The notes below the pieces were generated by a model that was not told the origin of the DNA, made no database searches, and saw only the letters and a list, made by a program, of their open reading frames with translations. From contig NC_083570.1 in NCBI RefSeq assembly GCF_027579695.1, positions 96,227,463-96,291,462 of the forward strand: DNA of 64,000 nt. Reading direction: 5' to 3'. Shown piece after piece: positions 35,297 to 46,475 of the stretch. The position numbers and the translations under genes were made by a program. The stretch is from Neoarius graeffei. Its lineage: Eukaryota; Chordata; Actinopteri; Siluriformes; Ariidae. Every line of letters starts with the position of its first letter. Position 1 is the first letter of the stretch.

Positions 35297-35905
35297 ACAA
35301 TGCACACTCTATACATGGGTACATAGCTTTTGGGGGGGTGCCTGTGACCCCACCTTTGTCGGACCATACATTTTTTCAATAGCTGCATAAGAAGAAAGAA
35401 GAAACCTTTATTTGTCACATGCACACTTCAAGCACAGTGAAATTCATCCTCTGCATTTAACCCATCTGAAGCAGCGAACACACGCACACACACCCAGAGC
35501 AGTGGGCAGCCACTGTCAGTCCCCTACTCGCTTGCTCACTAGTTGTTAGCGCTGTCGCCTCACAGCAAGAAGGTCCGGGTTCGAGCTTCGTGGCCGGCGA
35601 TAGCCTTTCTGTGCGGAGTTTGCATGTTCTCCCCGTGTCCGCATGGGTTTCCTCCGGGTGCTCCGGTTTTCCCCACAGTCCAAAGACATGTAGGTTAGGT
35701 TAACTAGTGACTTTCAATTGACCGTAGGTGTGAATGAATGTGAGTGTGAATGGTTGTCTGTGTCTATGTGTCAGCCTTGTGATGACCTGGCGACTTGTCC
35801 AGGGTGTACCCCGCCTTTCGCCCGTAGTCAGCTGGGATAGGCTCCAGCTTGCCTGCGACCCTGTAGAACAGGATAAAGCGGCTACAGATAATGAGATGAG
35901 ATGAG
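35297..35905 (+). repeat. composite SINE unit, tandem copy 1
   Basis: The unit begins ACAATGCACACTCTATACAT. It then holds an inverted type-B SINE tail (35395-35517, AAACCTTTATTTGTCACATG), a short piece matching LINE-C (35518-35543), and a plus-strand type-A SINE to GATGAGATGAG. The next copy starts 609 bp later with only a few differences. Confidence 0.92.
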
Positions 35906-36500
35906 ACAATGCACACTCTATACATGGGTACATAGCTTTTGGGGGGTGCCTGTGACCCCACCTTTGTCGGACCATACATTTTTTCAATAGCTGCATAAGA
36001 AGAAAGAAGAAACCTTTATTTGTCACATGCACACTTCAAGCACAGTGAAATGCATCCTCTGCATTTAACCCATCTGAAGCAACGAACACACGCACACACA
36101 CCCAGATCAGTGGGCAGCCACTGTCAGTCCCCTACTCGCTTGCTCACTTGTTGTTAGCGCTGTCGCCTCACAGCAAGAAGGTCCGGGTTCGAGCCTCGTG
36201 GCCGGCGATAGCCTTTCTGTGCGGAGTTTGCATGTCCTCCCCATGTCCGCATGGGTTTCCTCCGGGTGCCACACAGTCCAAAGACATGTAGGTTAGGTTA
36301 ACTAGTGACTCTAAATTGACCGTAGGTGTGAATGTGAGTGTGAATGGTTGTCTGTGTCTATGTGTCAGCCCTGTGATGACCTGGCGACTTGTCCAGGGTG
36401 TACCCTGCATTTCGCCCGTAGTCAGTTGGGATAGGCTCCAGCTTGCCTGCGACCCTGTAGAACAGGATCAAGCGGCTAGAGATAATGAGATGAGATGAGA
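35906..36500 (+). repeat. composite SINE unit, tandem copy 2
   Basis: This repeats copy 1 from ACAATGCACACTCTATACAT through the type-A SINE tail. Visible differences include one fewer G in the G run, a small deletion in the SINE body (about 36270) and single substitutions. It is a segmental tandem duplication rather than two insertions, because the unique flanking words are copied too. Confidence 0.92.
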
Positions 36501-37236
36501 CATTGTTGCAAAGCAGCTTTACAGAATTTGAACGATTTAAAATACGAGCTAATTTTATCCCTAAACTATCCCCAACAAGCACGCTTGTGGTGATGGTGGC
36601 AAGGAAAAACTTGAGGAAGAAACCTCAAGATGAACCAGACTCAAAAGGGAACCCATCCCAATCCGGGCAACAACAGGCAACATGACTATAACATTAACAG
36701 TCCTAACGTAAAGTCAGCTTCGTTGATGCTATAAACCCCCCACCGACGGAAACCCGAGCGCAAAAACGTTCACGACAACCATAGTCCCAAAGTCAGCAAG
36801 TCAATTGCAGTCCTAAAATCAGCAAGTCAGCTGCAGTCCCCAGCCACAAAAGCACCACTGCAAGAGTCCAGAGCGTCCTCCAGGTGTGACCCACAGCTGT
36901 CCACATGGGGCCGCCCTCCACAGGAGTGATGCGATGAGACTCCAACACCAGGATGGATCAGGCAGGTCCGAGGAGCAGAAGAGGTCAGCATCTCGATCCC
37001 AGGACCGACATGTAACTCAGAGGGACAGATTTGTGGGGGGGGAGAGAGAAAACACAGGTTGTTAGGTATGTCCAATGTCACCTGAATAAGTAGGAACAGT
37101 ATACATATTGCACGGAGTATAAGCAGGGACTCCAGCAACTAACTATGACAGCATAACTAAAAGGGGAGAGCCAGAAGGTAACACAGGCATGAGGGAGCCC
37201 CGGGACATAAAGCAGCAGCCACTACACCGTCAACAA
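36501..37236 (-). repeat. LINE 3' UTR fragment
   Basis: CATTGTTGCAAAGCAGC, TTTACAGAATTTGAACGA and CGGGCAACAACAGGCAACAT match the 3' UTR of LINE-C (46505-46720). The remainder lacks coding sequence. It separates tandem copy 2 from the partial copy 3. Confidence 0.7.
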
Positions 37237-37380
37237 ACTCGGTGCCTGTGACCCCACCTTTGTTGGATCATACATTTTTTCAATAGCCGCATAAGAAGAA
37301 AGAAGAAACCTTTATTTGTCACATGCACACTTCAAGCACAGTGAAATTCATCCTCTGCATTTAACTCATCTGAAGCAGTG

Positions 37381-37447
<67 letters not shown>

Positions 37448-37715
37448 AGAGCAGTGGGCAGCCACACTACAGCGCCCAGGGAGCAGTCAGGGGTTAGGTA
37501 CCTTGCTCAAGGGCACTTCAGCCCAAGGCCGCCCCACGTCAACCTAACTGCATGTCTTTGGACTGTGGGGGAAAACAGAGCACCCAGTGGAAACCCACAC
37601 AGACACGGGGAGAACATGCAAACTCCACACAGAAAGGCCCTCACCGGCAGCTGGGTTAGGACCCGGAACCTTCTTGCTGTGAGGCAACCGTGCTAACCAC
37701 TACACCACTGTGCCG
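37237..37715 (-). repeat. partial copy 3 of the composite unit with complete type-B SINE
   Basis: GGTGCCTGTGACCCCACC and CATACATTTTTTCAATAGC repeat the unit start. Here the type-B SINE is complete on the minus strand and carries a long (CA)n run at 37381-37445, ending at ACTACACCACTGTGCCGG. This is probably the ancestral arrangement from which the tandem copies were derived. Confidence 0.82.
37381..37445. repeat. (CA)n microsatellite inside a SINE
   Basis: About 32 pure CA units. The same site in other SINE copies has only a few CA units, so the repeat expanded after insertion. Confidence 0.95.
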
Positions 37716-37744
37716 GCCCATGGTGGTGTAGTGGTTAATAGAAT

Positions 37745-38104
37745 CTCTCATCTCATTATCTCTAGCTGCTTTATCCTTCTACAGGGTTGCAGGCAAGCTG
37801 GAGCCTATCCCAGCTGACTACGGGCGAAAGGCGGGGTACACCCTGGACAAGTCGCCAGGTCATCACAGGGCTGACACATAGACACAGACAACCATTCACA
37901 CTCACATTCACACCTACGGTCAATTTAGAGTCACCAGTTAACCTAACCTGCATGTCTTTGGACTGTGGGGGAAACCGGAGCACCCGGAGGAAACCCACGC
38001 GGACACGGGGAGAACATGCAAACTCCGCACAGAAAGGCCCTCGCCAGCCGCTGGGTTTGAACCTGGAACCTTCTTGCTGTGAGGCGACACCACCGTGCCA
38101 CCCC
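37745..38104 (-). repeat. tRNA-derived SINE, tail type A
   Basis: Complete minus-strand copy from CTCATCTCATTATCTC to the head complement CACCGTGCCACCCC. A 12-bp target duplication, GGTTAATAGAAT, flanks it at 37733-37744 and 38105-38116. Confidence 0.95.
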
Positions 38105-38351
38105 GGTTAATAGAATATTAACGAATATTAGAAAAGCATCCACTGTAATTTTTCTAACTGTTTTTTTTAACCTAGATTGTCACCTCAGCCTCATTAGGGT
38201 TTCTATAACCTTGTATGGACTTCCTGTGGTTTGGGCGCGAAAACTCAGTTCTGTACAAGCGCAACACGGTCACACTAGAAAGCATGGTTAAGCTGCCAGT
38301 GTAGCTACAGTGGCGAATTATGAGTATTTCATCTTGTGTTAATAATTCGCC

Positions 38352-38397
38352 ATGTCAAAACAAGCGAAACTTTCCTCATTCTTTGGACGTGAAGAGA
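38352..38397 (+). pseudogene. possible transposase first exon
   Basis: An ATG opens MSKQAKLSSFFGREER and runs into a good splice donor, GTAAGC, at 38398. The Q-x-x-L-x-x-F-F pattern resembles a PCNA-interacting motif, common at the start of some DNA-transposon proteins. A SINE follows in the putative intron and no further domain can be traced. Confidence 0.3.
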
Positions 38398-38430
38398 GGT
38401 AAGCAATTTATTATTATATATATTTTTTCC

Positions 38431-38791
38431 GGGTGGCACGGTGGTGTAGTGGTTAGCGCTGTCACCTCACAGCAAGAAGGTCTGGGTTCGAGCCCCATGG
38501 CTGGCAAGGGCCTTTCTGTGCGGAGTTTACATGTTCTCCCCGTGTCCGCGTGGGTTTCCTCTGGGTGCTCCGGTTTCCCCCACAGTCCAAAGACATGCAG
38601 GTTAGGTTAACTGGTGACTCTAAATTGACCGTAGGTGCGAGTGTGAATGGTTGTCTATGTGTCAGCCCTGTGATGACCTGGCGACTTGTCCAGGGTGTAC
38701 CCCGCCTTTCGCCCGTAGTCACCTGGGATAGGCTCCAGCTTGTCTGCGACCCTGTAGAACAGGATAAAGCGGCAAGAGATAATGAGATGAG
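38431..38791 (+). repeat. tRNA-derived SINE, tail type A
   Basis: Complete copy with GGTGGCACGGTGGTGTAGTG head and GATAATGAGATGAG tail. A 13-bp target duplication, ATATATTTTTTCC, flanks it at 38418-38430 and 38792-38804. Confidence 0.95.
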
Positions 38792-39409
38792 ATATATTTT
38801 TTCCATCAAAGTTGCATTTTGTGGCTTTGAAGCTAAATTTTAGTGTGCTGTTTCTAGAACACAACATCAAGAAAATGTGGAAGAATACACTATGGCAGAG
38901 CGATCAACATTGACAAGATCGTTGACATCTTTGTCATTTGTCATCCACGACGCCTTTTACTTAGAAACATTTTGGCCGATGAGCAGTAAGACAACAAGAA
39001 TAGAGAGATCTGCATCGGTTGACTAGGGTAAGCTGTCGAGCCACTATCCATACACTGCCGGATGAAACTGATTTGGCCTAATCATTGTCCGACATCTCAA
39101 CAGCTCGCAACATGAGATGAAAGAATGATGCAAAGACCGCGTTATTTTCTCAAATGTATTCAGTGTATTTTTTCATTTACAAACCTGCGGGTATGTATCA
39201 GGCTGCCAGTCAGTGTGTGACCCCCCCCCCTTTGAAAAATCCTAGCTATGCCCCTGGATTACATTTTTAGCATCCTGCCTGATGGCAGGTCTGCTCTGAC
39301 GGCTTCAGCCATCAAAGTTTCTAGGGAAGAATTACAGTAGTGGTTTCCCGTTGTGTTCTACTGGATCATTATAGAGGTTTTCTCCTCTTGACCATTCAGA
39401 CACTCCAGT

Positions 39410-39730
39410 AAGCTGGAGCCTATCCCAGCTGACTATGGGCAAGAGGCGGGGTACACCCTGGACAAGTCACCAGGTTATTGCAGGGCTGATACAGAGACAA
39501 ACTACCATTCACACTCACATTCACACCTATGGTCAATTTAGAGCCACCAATTAGCCTAACCTGCATGTCTTTGGACTGTGGGGGAAAACAAAATACCCGG
39601 AGGAAACCAATGCAGACATGGGGAGAACATGCAAACTCCACACAGAAAAGCCCCCGTCGGCCGCTGTACTCAAACCCAGAAACTTCTTGCCGTGAGGCGA
39701 CAGTGCTAACCACTACACCACGTGCCACCC
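39410..39730 (-). repeat. older SINE copy, tail type A
   Basis: Begins at AGCTGGAGCCTATCCCAGC and ends ACTACACCACGTGCCACCC. It lacks the ATGAG tail and differs from the consensus at many positions, so it is older than its neighbours. Confidence 0.88.
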
Positions 39731-39852
39731 AACTGCATAATAGTATTACAGTAAGGTGTGCAAATTGTTAAACTGATTTGCTTAAATTCTACATTCATTT
39801 AAAACCTCTTTAGCTTTAAAACCACTGTCAAGCTTTTATTTTTCATATTACA

Positions 39853-40055
39853 GTTCACTTTACATTACATTAATGGCATTTAGCAGACGCTCTTATCCAG
39901 CACAACATACAACATACAGCCTAGGGAGCAGTTGGGGGTTAGGTGCCTTGCTCAAGGGCACTTCAGTCATTCCTGCTGGTCCAGGGAGTCAAACTGGCAA
40001 CATTTTGGTTCCCAAAGCTGCTTCTCTAACCATTAGGTCATGGCTTCCACTTCAG
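39853..40055 (-). repeat. second SINE type, minus strand
   Basis: TTACATTACATTAATGGCAT, TTTAGCAGACGCTCTTATCC, CTTGCTCAAGGGCACTTCAG and CCATTAGGTCATGGC form a known fish short repeat whose minus strand has a tRNA-like head with a diverged B box. It differs from the main SINE family here. Confidence 0.7.
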
Positions 40056-40145
40056 AATTATTTGCAGCCAATATAAAAATAAACAACAAAACAAAACACA
40101 CAATGAGTGATAGACTGATAAACATATCAAGATTTAAGACTGTAT

Positions 40146-40495
40146 ATCTTTTTCATTCATCTTCCGTAAGTGCTTCATTCTAGTCAGGTTTGCAGTGGAT
40201 ACAGAGCCTATCATGAGAACACCCAGAAATACACCCTGGATAGGACACCAGTCCATTGCAGGATAACATGCACACACTCCTTCACACCTAAGGGAGACCT
40301 TAGTATAGCTAATCTGCCTACCAGCATATAAAAATAATAAAAATTTAAAAAAGGAGGTGGGAGGAAACCAGAGAACCAGGATGACATTGACATAGATATA
40401 GGGAGAACATGAAACTCTATACTCCAAGCTCAGTAACTTGAGCTTGGGATTGAACCACTAACCCTGGAGCTGTGAGGTGGCAACACCACCCAGTG
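40146..40495 (-). repeat. diverged SINE-related repeat
   Basis: CACCCTGGATAGGACACCAG, GGGAGAACATG and CTGTGAGGTGGCAACACC parallel the body and head of the SINE family, reversed, with many changes. It is an old copy or a relative. Confidence 0.65.
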
Positions 40496-40499
40496 CAAC

Positions 40500-41263
40500 A
40501 CTTACAAAATACTTTAAATTGGTTTGTTTGTGTTTTGTTTAGCAAAACACTGGTATTAATATGAAAAGCACTCATACAAATACTATTTGTTTAAAATTTT
40601 CCTTGCTGAAAATAACAGCACTACTTACAGTATGTGTCCAGTTCTTGGCCAGGATTGTTTTTATTGTGGCTCTGATTATGTGTACTTCAAACTGCTTATG
40701 TATTTTTTATATCCATTGGCTGACTTGTAGGTCAACTTACATCCGCCTCTTTGTGTTGAAAGCTCTTCAGGTTTCATCGTGATAACAGATATTTTACATA
40801 TGTGCAACGTTGGATTTACACACCAGGAAAACAGGACATGGTCAAATGCAATGGAGGTTCTGGAGTCAGGGAGCAATTTTAAAAATCAGATTGTCCAAGT
40901 GGAAAATGTGAAGCATTGTGCGTCATTATTGTTTTATCCAATCATACTGTGTATGGTGCCCATTCTCTTGAAAGGTGCCAATAATTGTAAAGTTGACTGT
41001 GTTTTGTTGGTATGGCATTCTATGCTTTTATAAATTCTTAAATAGTTCCTATTTGACTTGGGGACATGCTTTTCCCACTGAGTGGTCAAGTTCATTCCAT
41101 AAGAGCTTGATGGGTAAGAGTTCTGGCCAGTGCCTTTTGGTAATACACGTTGCAGTTCTTTCCGATATAAATAGTTTCAACATAGAATTGAAGTGGGTTT
41201 TGATGGTTTATGCTGTTTCATAGTGAAATAATGTTTTGTTCTATTTTATTGTTCATCTCTGTT
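40500..41263. other. intergenic; possible Tc1-related fragment only
   Basis: No gene seen. GACATGGTCAAATGCAATGG, GAGCTTGATGGGTAAGAG and the paired GGTGCCAATAATTGTAAAG are reminiscent of Tc1 interiors but too short to assign. Confidence 0.35.
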
Positions 41264-41383
41264 CCTGACCTGGCGACTTGTCCAGGGTGTACCCCGCCTT
41301 TCGCCCGTAGTCAGCTGGGATAGGCTCCAGCTTGCCTGCGACCCTGTAGAAGGATAAAGCGGCTAGAGATAATGAGATGAGAT
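41264..41383 (+). repeat. 5'-truncated SINE, tail type A
   Basis: Only the last 120 bp remain, from GACCTGGCGACTTGTCCAGG to GATAATGAGATGAGAT. It abuts the Tc1 at 41402 and supplies the stop codon to that transposase frame. Confidence 0.93.
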
Positions 41384-42382
41384 CTCTGTTCCTTTGATAT
41401 ACAACCCCAATTCCAAAAAAGTTGAGACAAGTTGCTCAAGTTTAGGGATAGGAATGTTAACCCATTCTTGTCTAATGTAGGATTCTAGTTGTTCAACTGT
41501 CTTGGGTCTTTTTTGTCGTATCTTCTGTTTTATGATGCGCCAAATGTTTTCTATGGGTGAAAGATCTGGATTGCAGGCTGGCCAGTTCAGCACCTGGACC
41601 CTTCTTCTACGCAGCCATGATGCTGTAATTGATGCAGTATGTGGTTTGGCATTGTCATGTTGGAAAATGCAAGGTCTTCCCTGAAAGAGACGTCGTCTGG
41701 ATGGGAGCATATGTTGCTCTAGAACCTGGATATACCTTTCAGCATTGATGGTGTCTTTCCAGATGTGTAAGTTGCCCATGCCACATGCACTAATGCAACC
41801 CCATACCATCAGAGATGCAGGCTTCTGAACTGAGTGCTGATAACTTGGGTCGTCCTTCTCCTCTTTAGTCCGAATGACACGGCATCCCTGATTTCCATAA
41901 AGAACTTCAAATTTTGATTTATCTGACCACAGAACAGTTTTCCACTTTGCCACAGTCCATTTTAAATGAGCCTTGGCCCAGAGAAGACGTCTGCGCTTCT
42001 GGATCATGTTTAGATACGGCTTCTTCTTTGAACTATAGAGTTTTAGCTGGCAACGGCGGATGGCACGGTGAATTGTGTTCACAGATAATGTTCTCTGGAA
42101 ATATTCCTGAGCCCATTTTGTGATTTCCAATACAGAAGCATGCCTGTATGTGATGCAGTGCCGTCTAAGGGCCCGAAGATCACGGGCACCCAGTATGGTT
42201 TTCCAGCCTTGACCCTTACGCACAGAGATTCTTCCAGATTCTCTGAATCTTTTGATGATATTATGCACTGAAGATGATGATACGTTCAAACTCTTTGCAA
42301 TTTTACACTGTCGAACTCCTTTCTGATATTGCTCCACTATTTGTCGGCGCAGAATTAGGGGGATTGGTGATCCTCTTCCCAT
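41363..42382 (-). CDS. Tc1-like transposase reading through its terminal repeat
   Basis: The 339-residue open frame starts [20 protein letters not shown]. Two helix-turn-helix segments (about residues 8-110) would bind the ends; the first Asp is in [11 protein letters not shown], the second in [11 protein letters not shown] and the Glu, 34 residues on, in SPIENIW. These are the DD34E residues of Tc1 elements. Because of the deletion the normal C-terminus is replaced by [17 protein letters not shown], encoded by the terminal repeat and flanking SINE. It could be partly functional, but that is inference. Confidence 0.8.
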   Translation of the reverse strand: MGRGSPIPLILRRQIVEQYQKGVRQCKIAKSLNVSSSSVHNIIKRFRESGRISVRKGQGWKTILGARDLRALRRHCITYRHASVLEITKWAQEYFQRTLSVNTIHRAIRRCQLKLYSSKKKPYLNMIQKRRRLLWAKAHLKWTVAKWKTVLWSDKSKFEVLYGNQGCRVIRTKEEKDDPSYQHSVQKPASLMVWGCISACGMGNLHIWKDTINAERYIQVLEQHMLPSRRRLFQGRPCIFQHDNAKPHTASITASWLRRRRVQVLNWPACNPDLSPIENIWRIIKQKIRQKRPKTVEQLESYIRQEWVNIPIPKLEQLVSTFLELGLYIKGTEISSHYL

Positions 42383-42741
42383 CTTTACTTCTGAGAGCTA
42401 CTGCCACTCCAAGATGCTCTTTTTATACCCAGTCATGTTAATGACCTATTGCCAATTGACCTAATGAGTTGCAGTTTGGTCCTCCAGCTGTTCCTTTTTT
42501 GTACCTTTAACTTTTCCAGCCTCTTATTGCCCCTGTCCCAACTTTGAGATGTGTTGCTGTCATGAAATTTCAAATGAGCCAATATTTGGCATGAAATTTC
42601 AAAATGTCTCACTTTTGACATTTGATATGTTGTCTATGTTCTATTGTGAATACAATATCAGTTTTTGAGATTTGTAAATTATTGCATTCCGTTTTTATTT
42701 ACAATTTGTACTTTGTCCCAACTTTTTTGGAATCGGGGTTG
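41402..42741 (-). mobile_element. Tc1-like transposon with intact DDE triad, shortened at one end
   Basis: The 1340-bp element has CAACCCCAATTCCAAAAAAG ends in inverted orientation with TA flanks. The region between the coding end and the left repeat is deleted compared with the ~1.5-1.6 kb relatives here. It is the least damaged Tc1 in the window. Confidence 0.95.
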
Positions 42742-42814
42742 TAGACAGGTAGACAGGATATCCCACTTTACCCCAACCTTCACTATGTTTTTAAAAGATA
42801 GTGATGTAAAGTTG

Positions 42815-43178
42815 GGCGGCATGGTGGTGTAGTGGTTAGCACTGTTGCCTCACAGCCCAGTGGCTGACAGGGGCCTTTCTGTGTGGAGTTTGCATGTTCT
42901 CCCTGTGTCTGCGTGGGTTTCCTCTGGGTGCTCCAGTTTCCCCCACAGTCCAAAGACATGCAGTTTAGGCTAATTGGTGGCTCTACATTGACCATAGGTG
43001 TGAATGTGAGTGTGAATGGTTGTTTGTCTCCTATGTGTCAGCCCTGCAATGATCTGGCGACTTGTCCAGGGTGTACCCCGCTTCTCGCCCATAGTCAGCT
43101 GGGATAGGCTCCAGCTTGCCTGTGACCCTGCACAGGATAAGTGGTTACAGATAATGGATGGATGGATGGATGGATGTA
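42815..43178 (+). repeat. SINE, tail type A, ending in (GGAT)n
   Basis: The head GGGCGGCATGGTGGTGTAG and body are present with a small deletion over the B box. It ends AATGGATGGATGGATGG instead of ATGAG repeats, which may mark another subfamily or a replaced tail. Confidence 0.9.
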
Positions 43179-43823
43179 AATATGTTTCCATCAGTCCAGA
43201 GTGTGCCCTTACAACCATCCACTCATCAGTCTTTTGCCCACTGGAGTGTTTTTTTTTCTTGTTGGTTGCTTGAAGAAGTAGTTTCTTGGCAGAGACACAT
43301 CCCTTAAGACCAGTTTCTCTTCAGGAAGCTGAAGTGCCTCTCTGTCTAAGACAAAGGGTTATCCCCATTTTCTCCATTTATTCTCTCTTTAATTTCTGAA
43401 GATGTTTTGATTTGTTCTTTCTTGCTAGTACGTATTTGCTGAAATTATATAATCAGTTCTTCTCCTTCCTGTTCTTGTTTCTTGACAAGAAACTTGCAAA
43501 AAGAAACCAAAAAGTTGCAGTAACTTTTGGTTTCTTTCTGAAGTGAATGCCACTTGTTTGACACAAACAGCTTCTTTGTTATTACTCCTTCTGTAAAACA
43601 TCCTTCCCTTTAGGTACACATATTTATTCTCATTTAAATGAATACACATACATAATATACAATTATCAGGTGCTTTCATAGGTACACCTGTACACCTGCT
43701 CATTTATGCTGTTATCCAGTCAGATAGGAGCACCGCCATGCATAAAACTGTGCAGACACAGATCAGGTACTATACTGTCATTTTTGCTAAATATAGTAAG
43801 TAACTTTATTAGTTAGTACTTTA
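43179..43823. other. intergenic; nothing recognised
   Basis: T-rich sequence between a SINE and a mariner MITE; no gene-like structure. Confidence 0.5.
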
Positions 43824-44077
43824 CAGGGTTAGTCAAAATTATGTTAACACTTAAATGGTAGAAACCATTTATTCACAAAACATACATCATATGTGCAAGA
43901 TGATTTACAGGATGGTCTCAACCTGTTCGCCATTGTGTTCAACACACAAAAACCAGCGAGCAACAGTACCATTTAAAGCCTGGACACACATTTTGCAGGA
44001 AAATGTCACCCATGGTGTACATCTATCTGCAGGAGAAAAATAATCCATTAGTGTTAACATAATTTTGACTAACCCTG
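43824..44077 (-). mobile_element. mariner-type MITE with perfect inverted ends
   Basis: CAGGGTTAGTCAAAATTATG continuing to TTAACAC is perfectly inverted at the other end, with TA flanks. The 254-bp interior keeps a minus-strand fragment (ARWFLCVEHNGEQVETIL) that resembles the C-terminus of mariner transposases. Confidence 0.85.
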
Positions 44078-44577
44078 TATTAGTAATCCTGTATTGTATA
44101 TACATCCACTGGCCCATTTATTAGATTGATCGACCTTATAAGAACACTTGCTGGCAATCTATAACTGACTGTAGGCCAAATGTGGATGTGCACAATATAA
44201 GGATCACCACAGGACCATTTTAGGACCAGATATTATTTGGGTTCAGGACTATTTTTAGCAATGCTATAATGAATGAGCATTGCATTGATACAGCTGTATC
44301 AGATCACTTACTGTCCATTTTATTAGACATGCCTACCTTGTTGGTCCACCATGTAAATGTACATTTATAGATTATAGCTCATTTGTGTTATTCTTTTTTT
44401 TATTCTAGATCTTTGTTTGGTGTGCTATTTCTCAGCCCAGCAGTGGCATCGATGTATTTGAAAACCTGATACAGATACACTGCCATGTCACTCTAGCATG
44501 GTTGTTTATAATTTTATAATTAGTCATTTTCATCCGTTAGGACAATAAGGACATTTGTTAGTTATAAGTTCAAATAA

Positions 44578-44846
44578 ATAGCCTCAATGAGGCTGTAGCT
44601 CATACCAGCCAAGATGTCCATAAAATCGTAAATATGACAGGTGGCACTACCATCTTGACAACTTTTATGCACACCCACCTGGGGAACATTATATGCGAGT
44701 TTGATTGAAATCCGATCAATCCTGTAGGAGCAGTAGCGATTTTTGTAAATTGTGGATGGACAATGACGGACGGACAACGCGTGATTGCACAAGCTCCAAA
44801 AAAACACAAAAGAAACAACAACAACAGCAACAACAACAGCAACAAC
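44578..44846. repeat. unidentified interspersed repeat with (CAA)n end
   Basis: TTGATTGAAATCCGATCAAT, GTAGGAGCAGTAGCGAT and GACGGACGGACAACGCGTG are low-copy-looking words unlike the flanks, followed by a CAA/CAG-rich run at 44814-44846. I cannot name the family. Confidence 0.4.
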
Positions 44847-44849
44847 GAA

Positions 44850-46383
44850 TTAAGCTCACAAAGTACATAGAAATTCATATGTGCTAAACAGCAGCCAGGC
44901 ACTTAGCCTGTGTCTGCTACTCAGCTTGGGTAAATAAAGTTTTTCCATATTCTTTGATACAAGGAAAGGGAAGACTGAAACAGACACTTTTAATGTGCTG
45001 AGAAATAAATGGTGTGATGAATGTACTCTGATTCAGACAGATTTATTTATTTATTTTCCTATGAATTCCTCTGTATTCATTGCTGTTTTTATGCATTGAG
45101 CATGTCTTTTTCATTTCAGTCCTCCTGCATTCTGGGCGCTGTATATGAGCTGTGCATGTCTTTTTAATGATGGGTTAGGAGGCTCTGAGAATGTTGTGCA
45201 GGGGCATTCTAGTGTTTACTGCAGGCTGAAATCTCATTAAAGTAAGCTGCTGCTATTTCCAGCCTGTAATTGAGCTTCAGCGTTTGATTATCTATGTCTG
45301 GGGCAGATCAAAATCACTGTTTCTCGGCAGCATTAGTTTAAAAATGGTTGTATCACTCAAAAGGTGACTCAGATGGAATACAAAAATGTCTTCCAGTTAC
45401 ACTGCACAGTCTCTGATGCGAAAATGAAGAACAAACAAAGAAACAAGAAAAAAAAAAAAACCTGTGCATATACCTCAGAGATGAGAGCATGGCTTTTTGG
45501 TTGCTTTTAAAATCAAAAGATGTGTTTGTTTGTTTATTTATTTACCAACTGTAAAGAACCTTCCAATTTCCAGCATGGAAGCCAATACCCGTATTATCCT
45601 GTGCGATAAACTAGCTCGTCTGTTGTTTGTTGTTGTGATTAAGCGATGTCTGATTGCACAAAATACTTCAGCTGCTCTTGATAGATTTATGCTGATTATA
45701 TAAAGCATTGCCAATCATGCATAAATAAACCACAGATATATTGACCTGGAAGGATTTTTTTGGTTCTGTCTCACCACTGTATCATTAACAACAACAAGAC
45801 AAACAGAAGCTGCCATAAACAACACAGAAGCACCATATGATCCACTCTCCAATTAAAGTGCATGCATGACTGGCATCGTTCGTTGCTCTGTTTCCCAGAA
45901 ACCAGGCTGGCCCTGAATAACCATCTTTCGGCAGCTGTGTCACAAGATCCGAGACGCAAGGTCACCCTGCCGAGAGACAGACAGGTGTGCGCAGCCACAG
46001 GAACAAATCAGTCTCAATGCACTGTTCACAGTTACTTGACACACTTAGCTTAGCTCACCTGCTCTCCCTGAGTCTGATAGATGATGAACCACTACAAGTC
46101 ATGAACTTTAACGGTAGGCACAGTGGTTCTTATTGCATAAAGTTGAATTTGAGTGTATGCAATTACACCAGCAGTTTTGTCTTTTTCAATTTTTATCCTT
46201 TTTAATAGGGGTTGATTGACACATCATGATGTGATGGATCACAAGGCAAAATGTTGAGAATGCACACTGTGGAAATGTGCAGTTGACATTGTGGAACTCA
46301 GCATTCTGTTAATTATGCAATGAAGAAATCAATTAATGCAATGGCACTTGTTGAGCAGTAGATGTCCCAATTTGCACAACCCG
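44850..46383. other. intergenic; nothing recognised
   Basis: Mixed AT-rich sequence with poly(A) at 45448-45462. No exon-like sequence with splice sites, no long frame and no terminal repeats were found. Confidence 0.5.
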
Positions 46384-46475
46384 TCCATGCATCTGTTATA
46401 CCACTTATCCTTCAGGGTCATGGGGTAAGTTGGGGCCAATCTCATCCTGGGCAGGTCACAATCTATCACAGGACT
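46384..46475 (-). repeat. SINE tail fragment
   Basis: CACTTATCCTTCAGGGTCAT and GCAGGTCACAATCTATCACA match the reversed 3' part of the SINE body at low identity. It adjoins the LINE-C 3' end. Confidence 0.55.
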
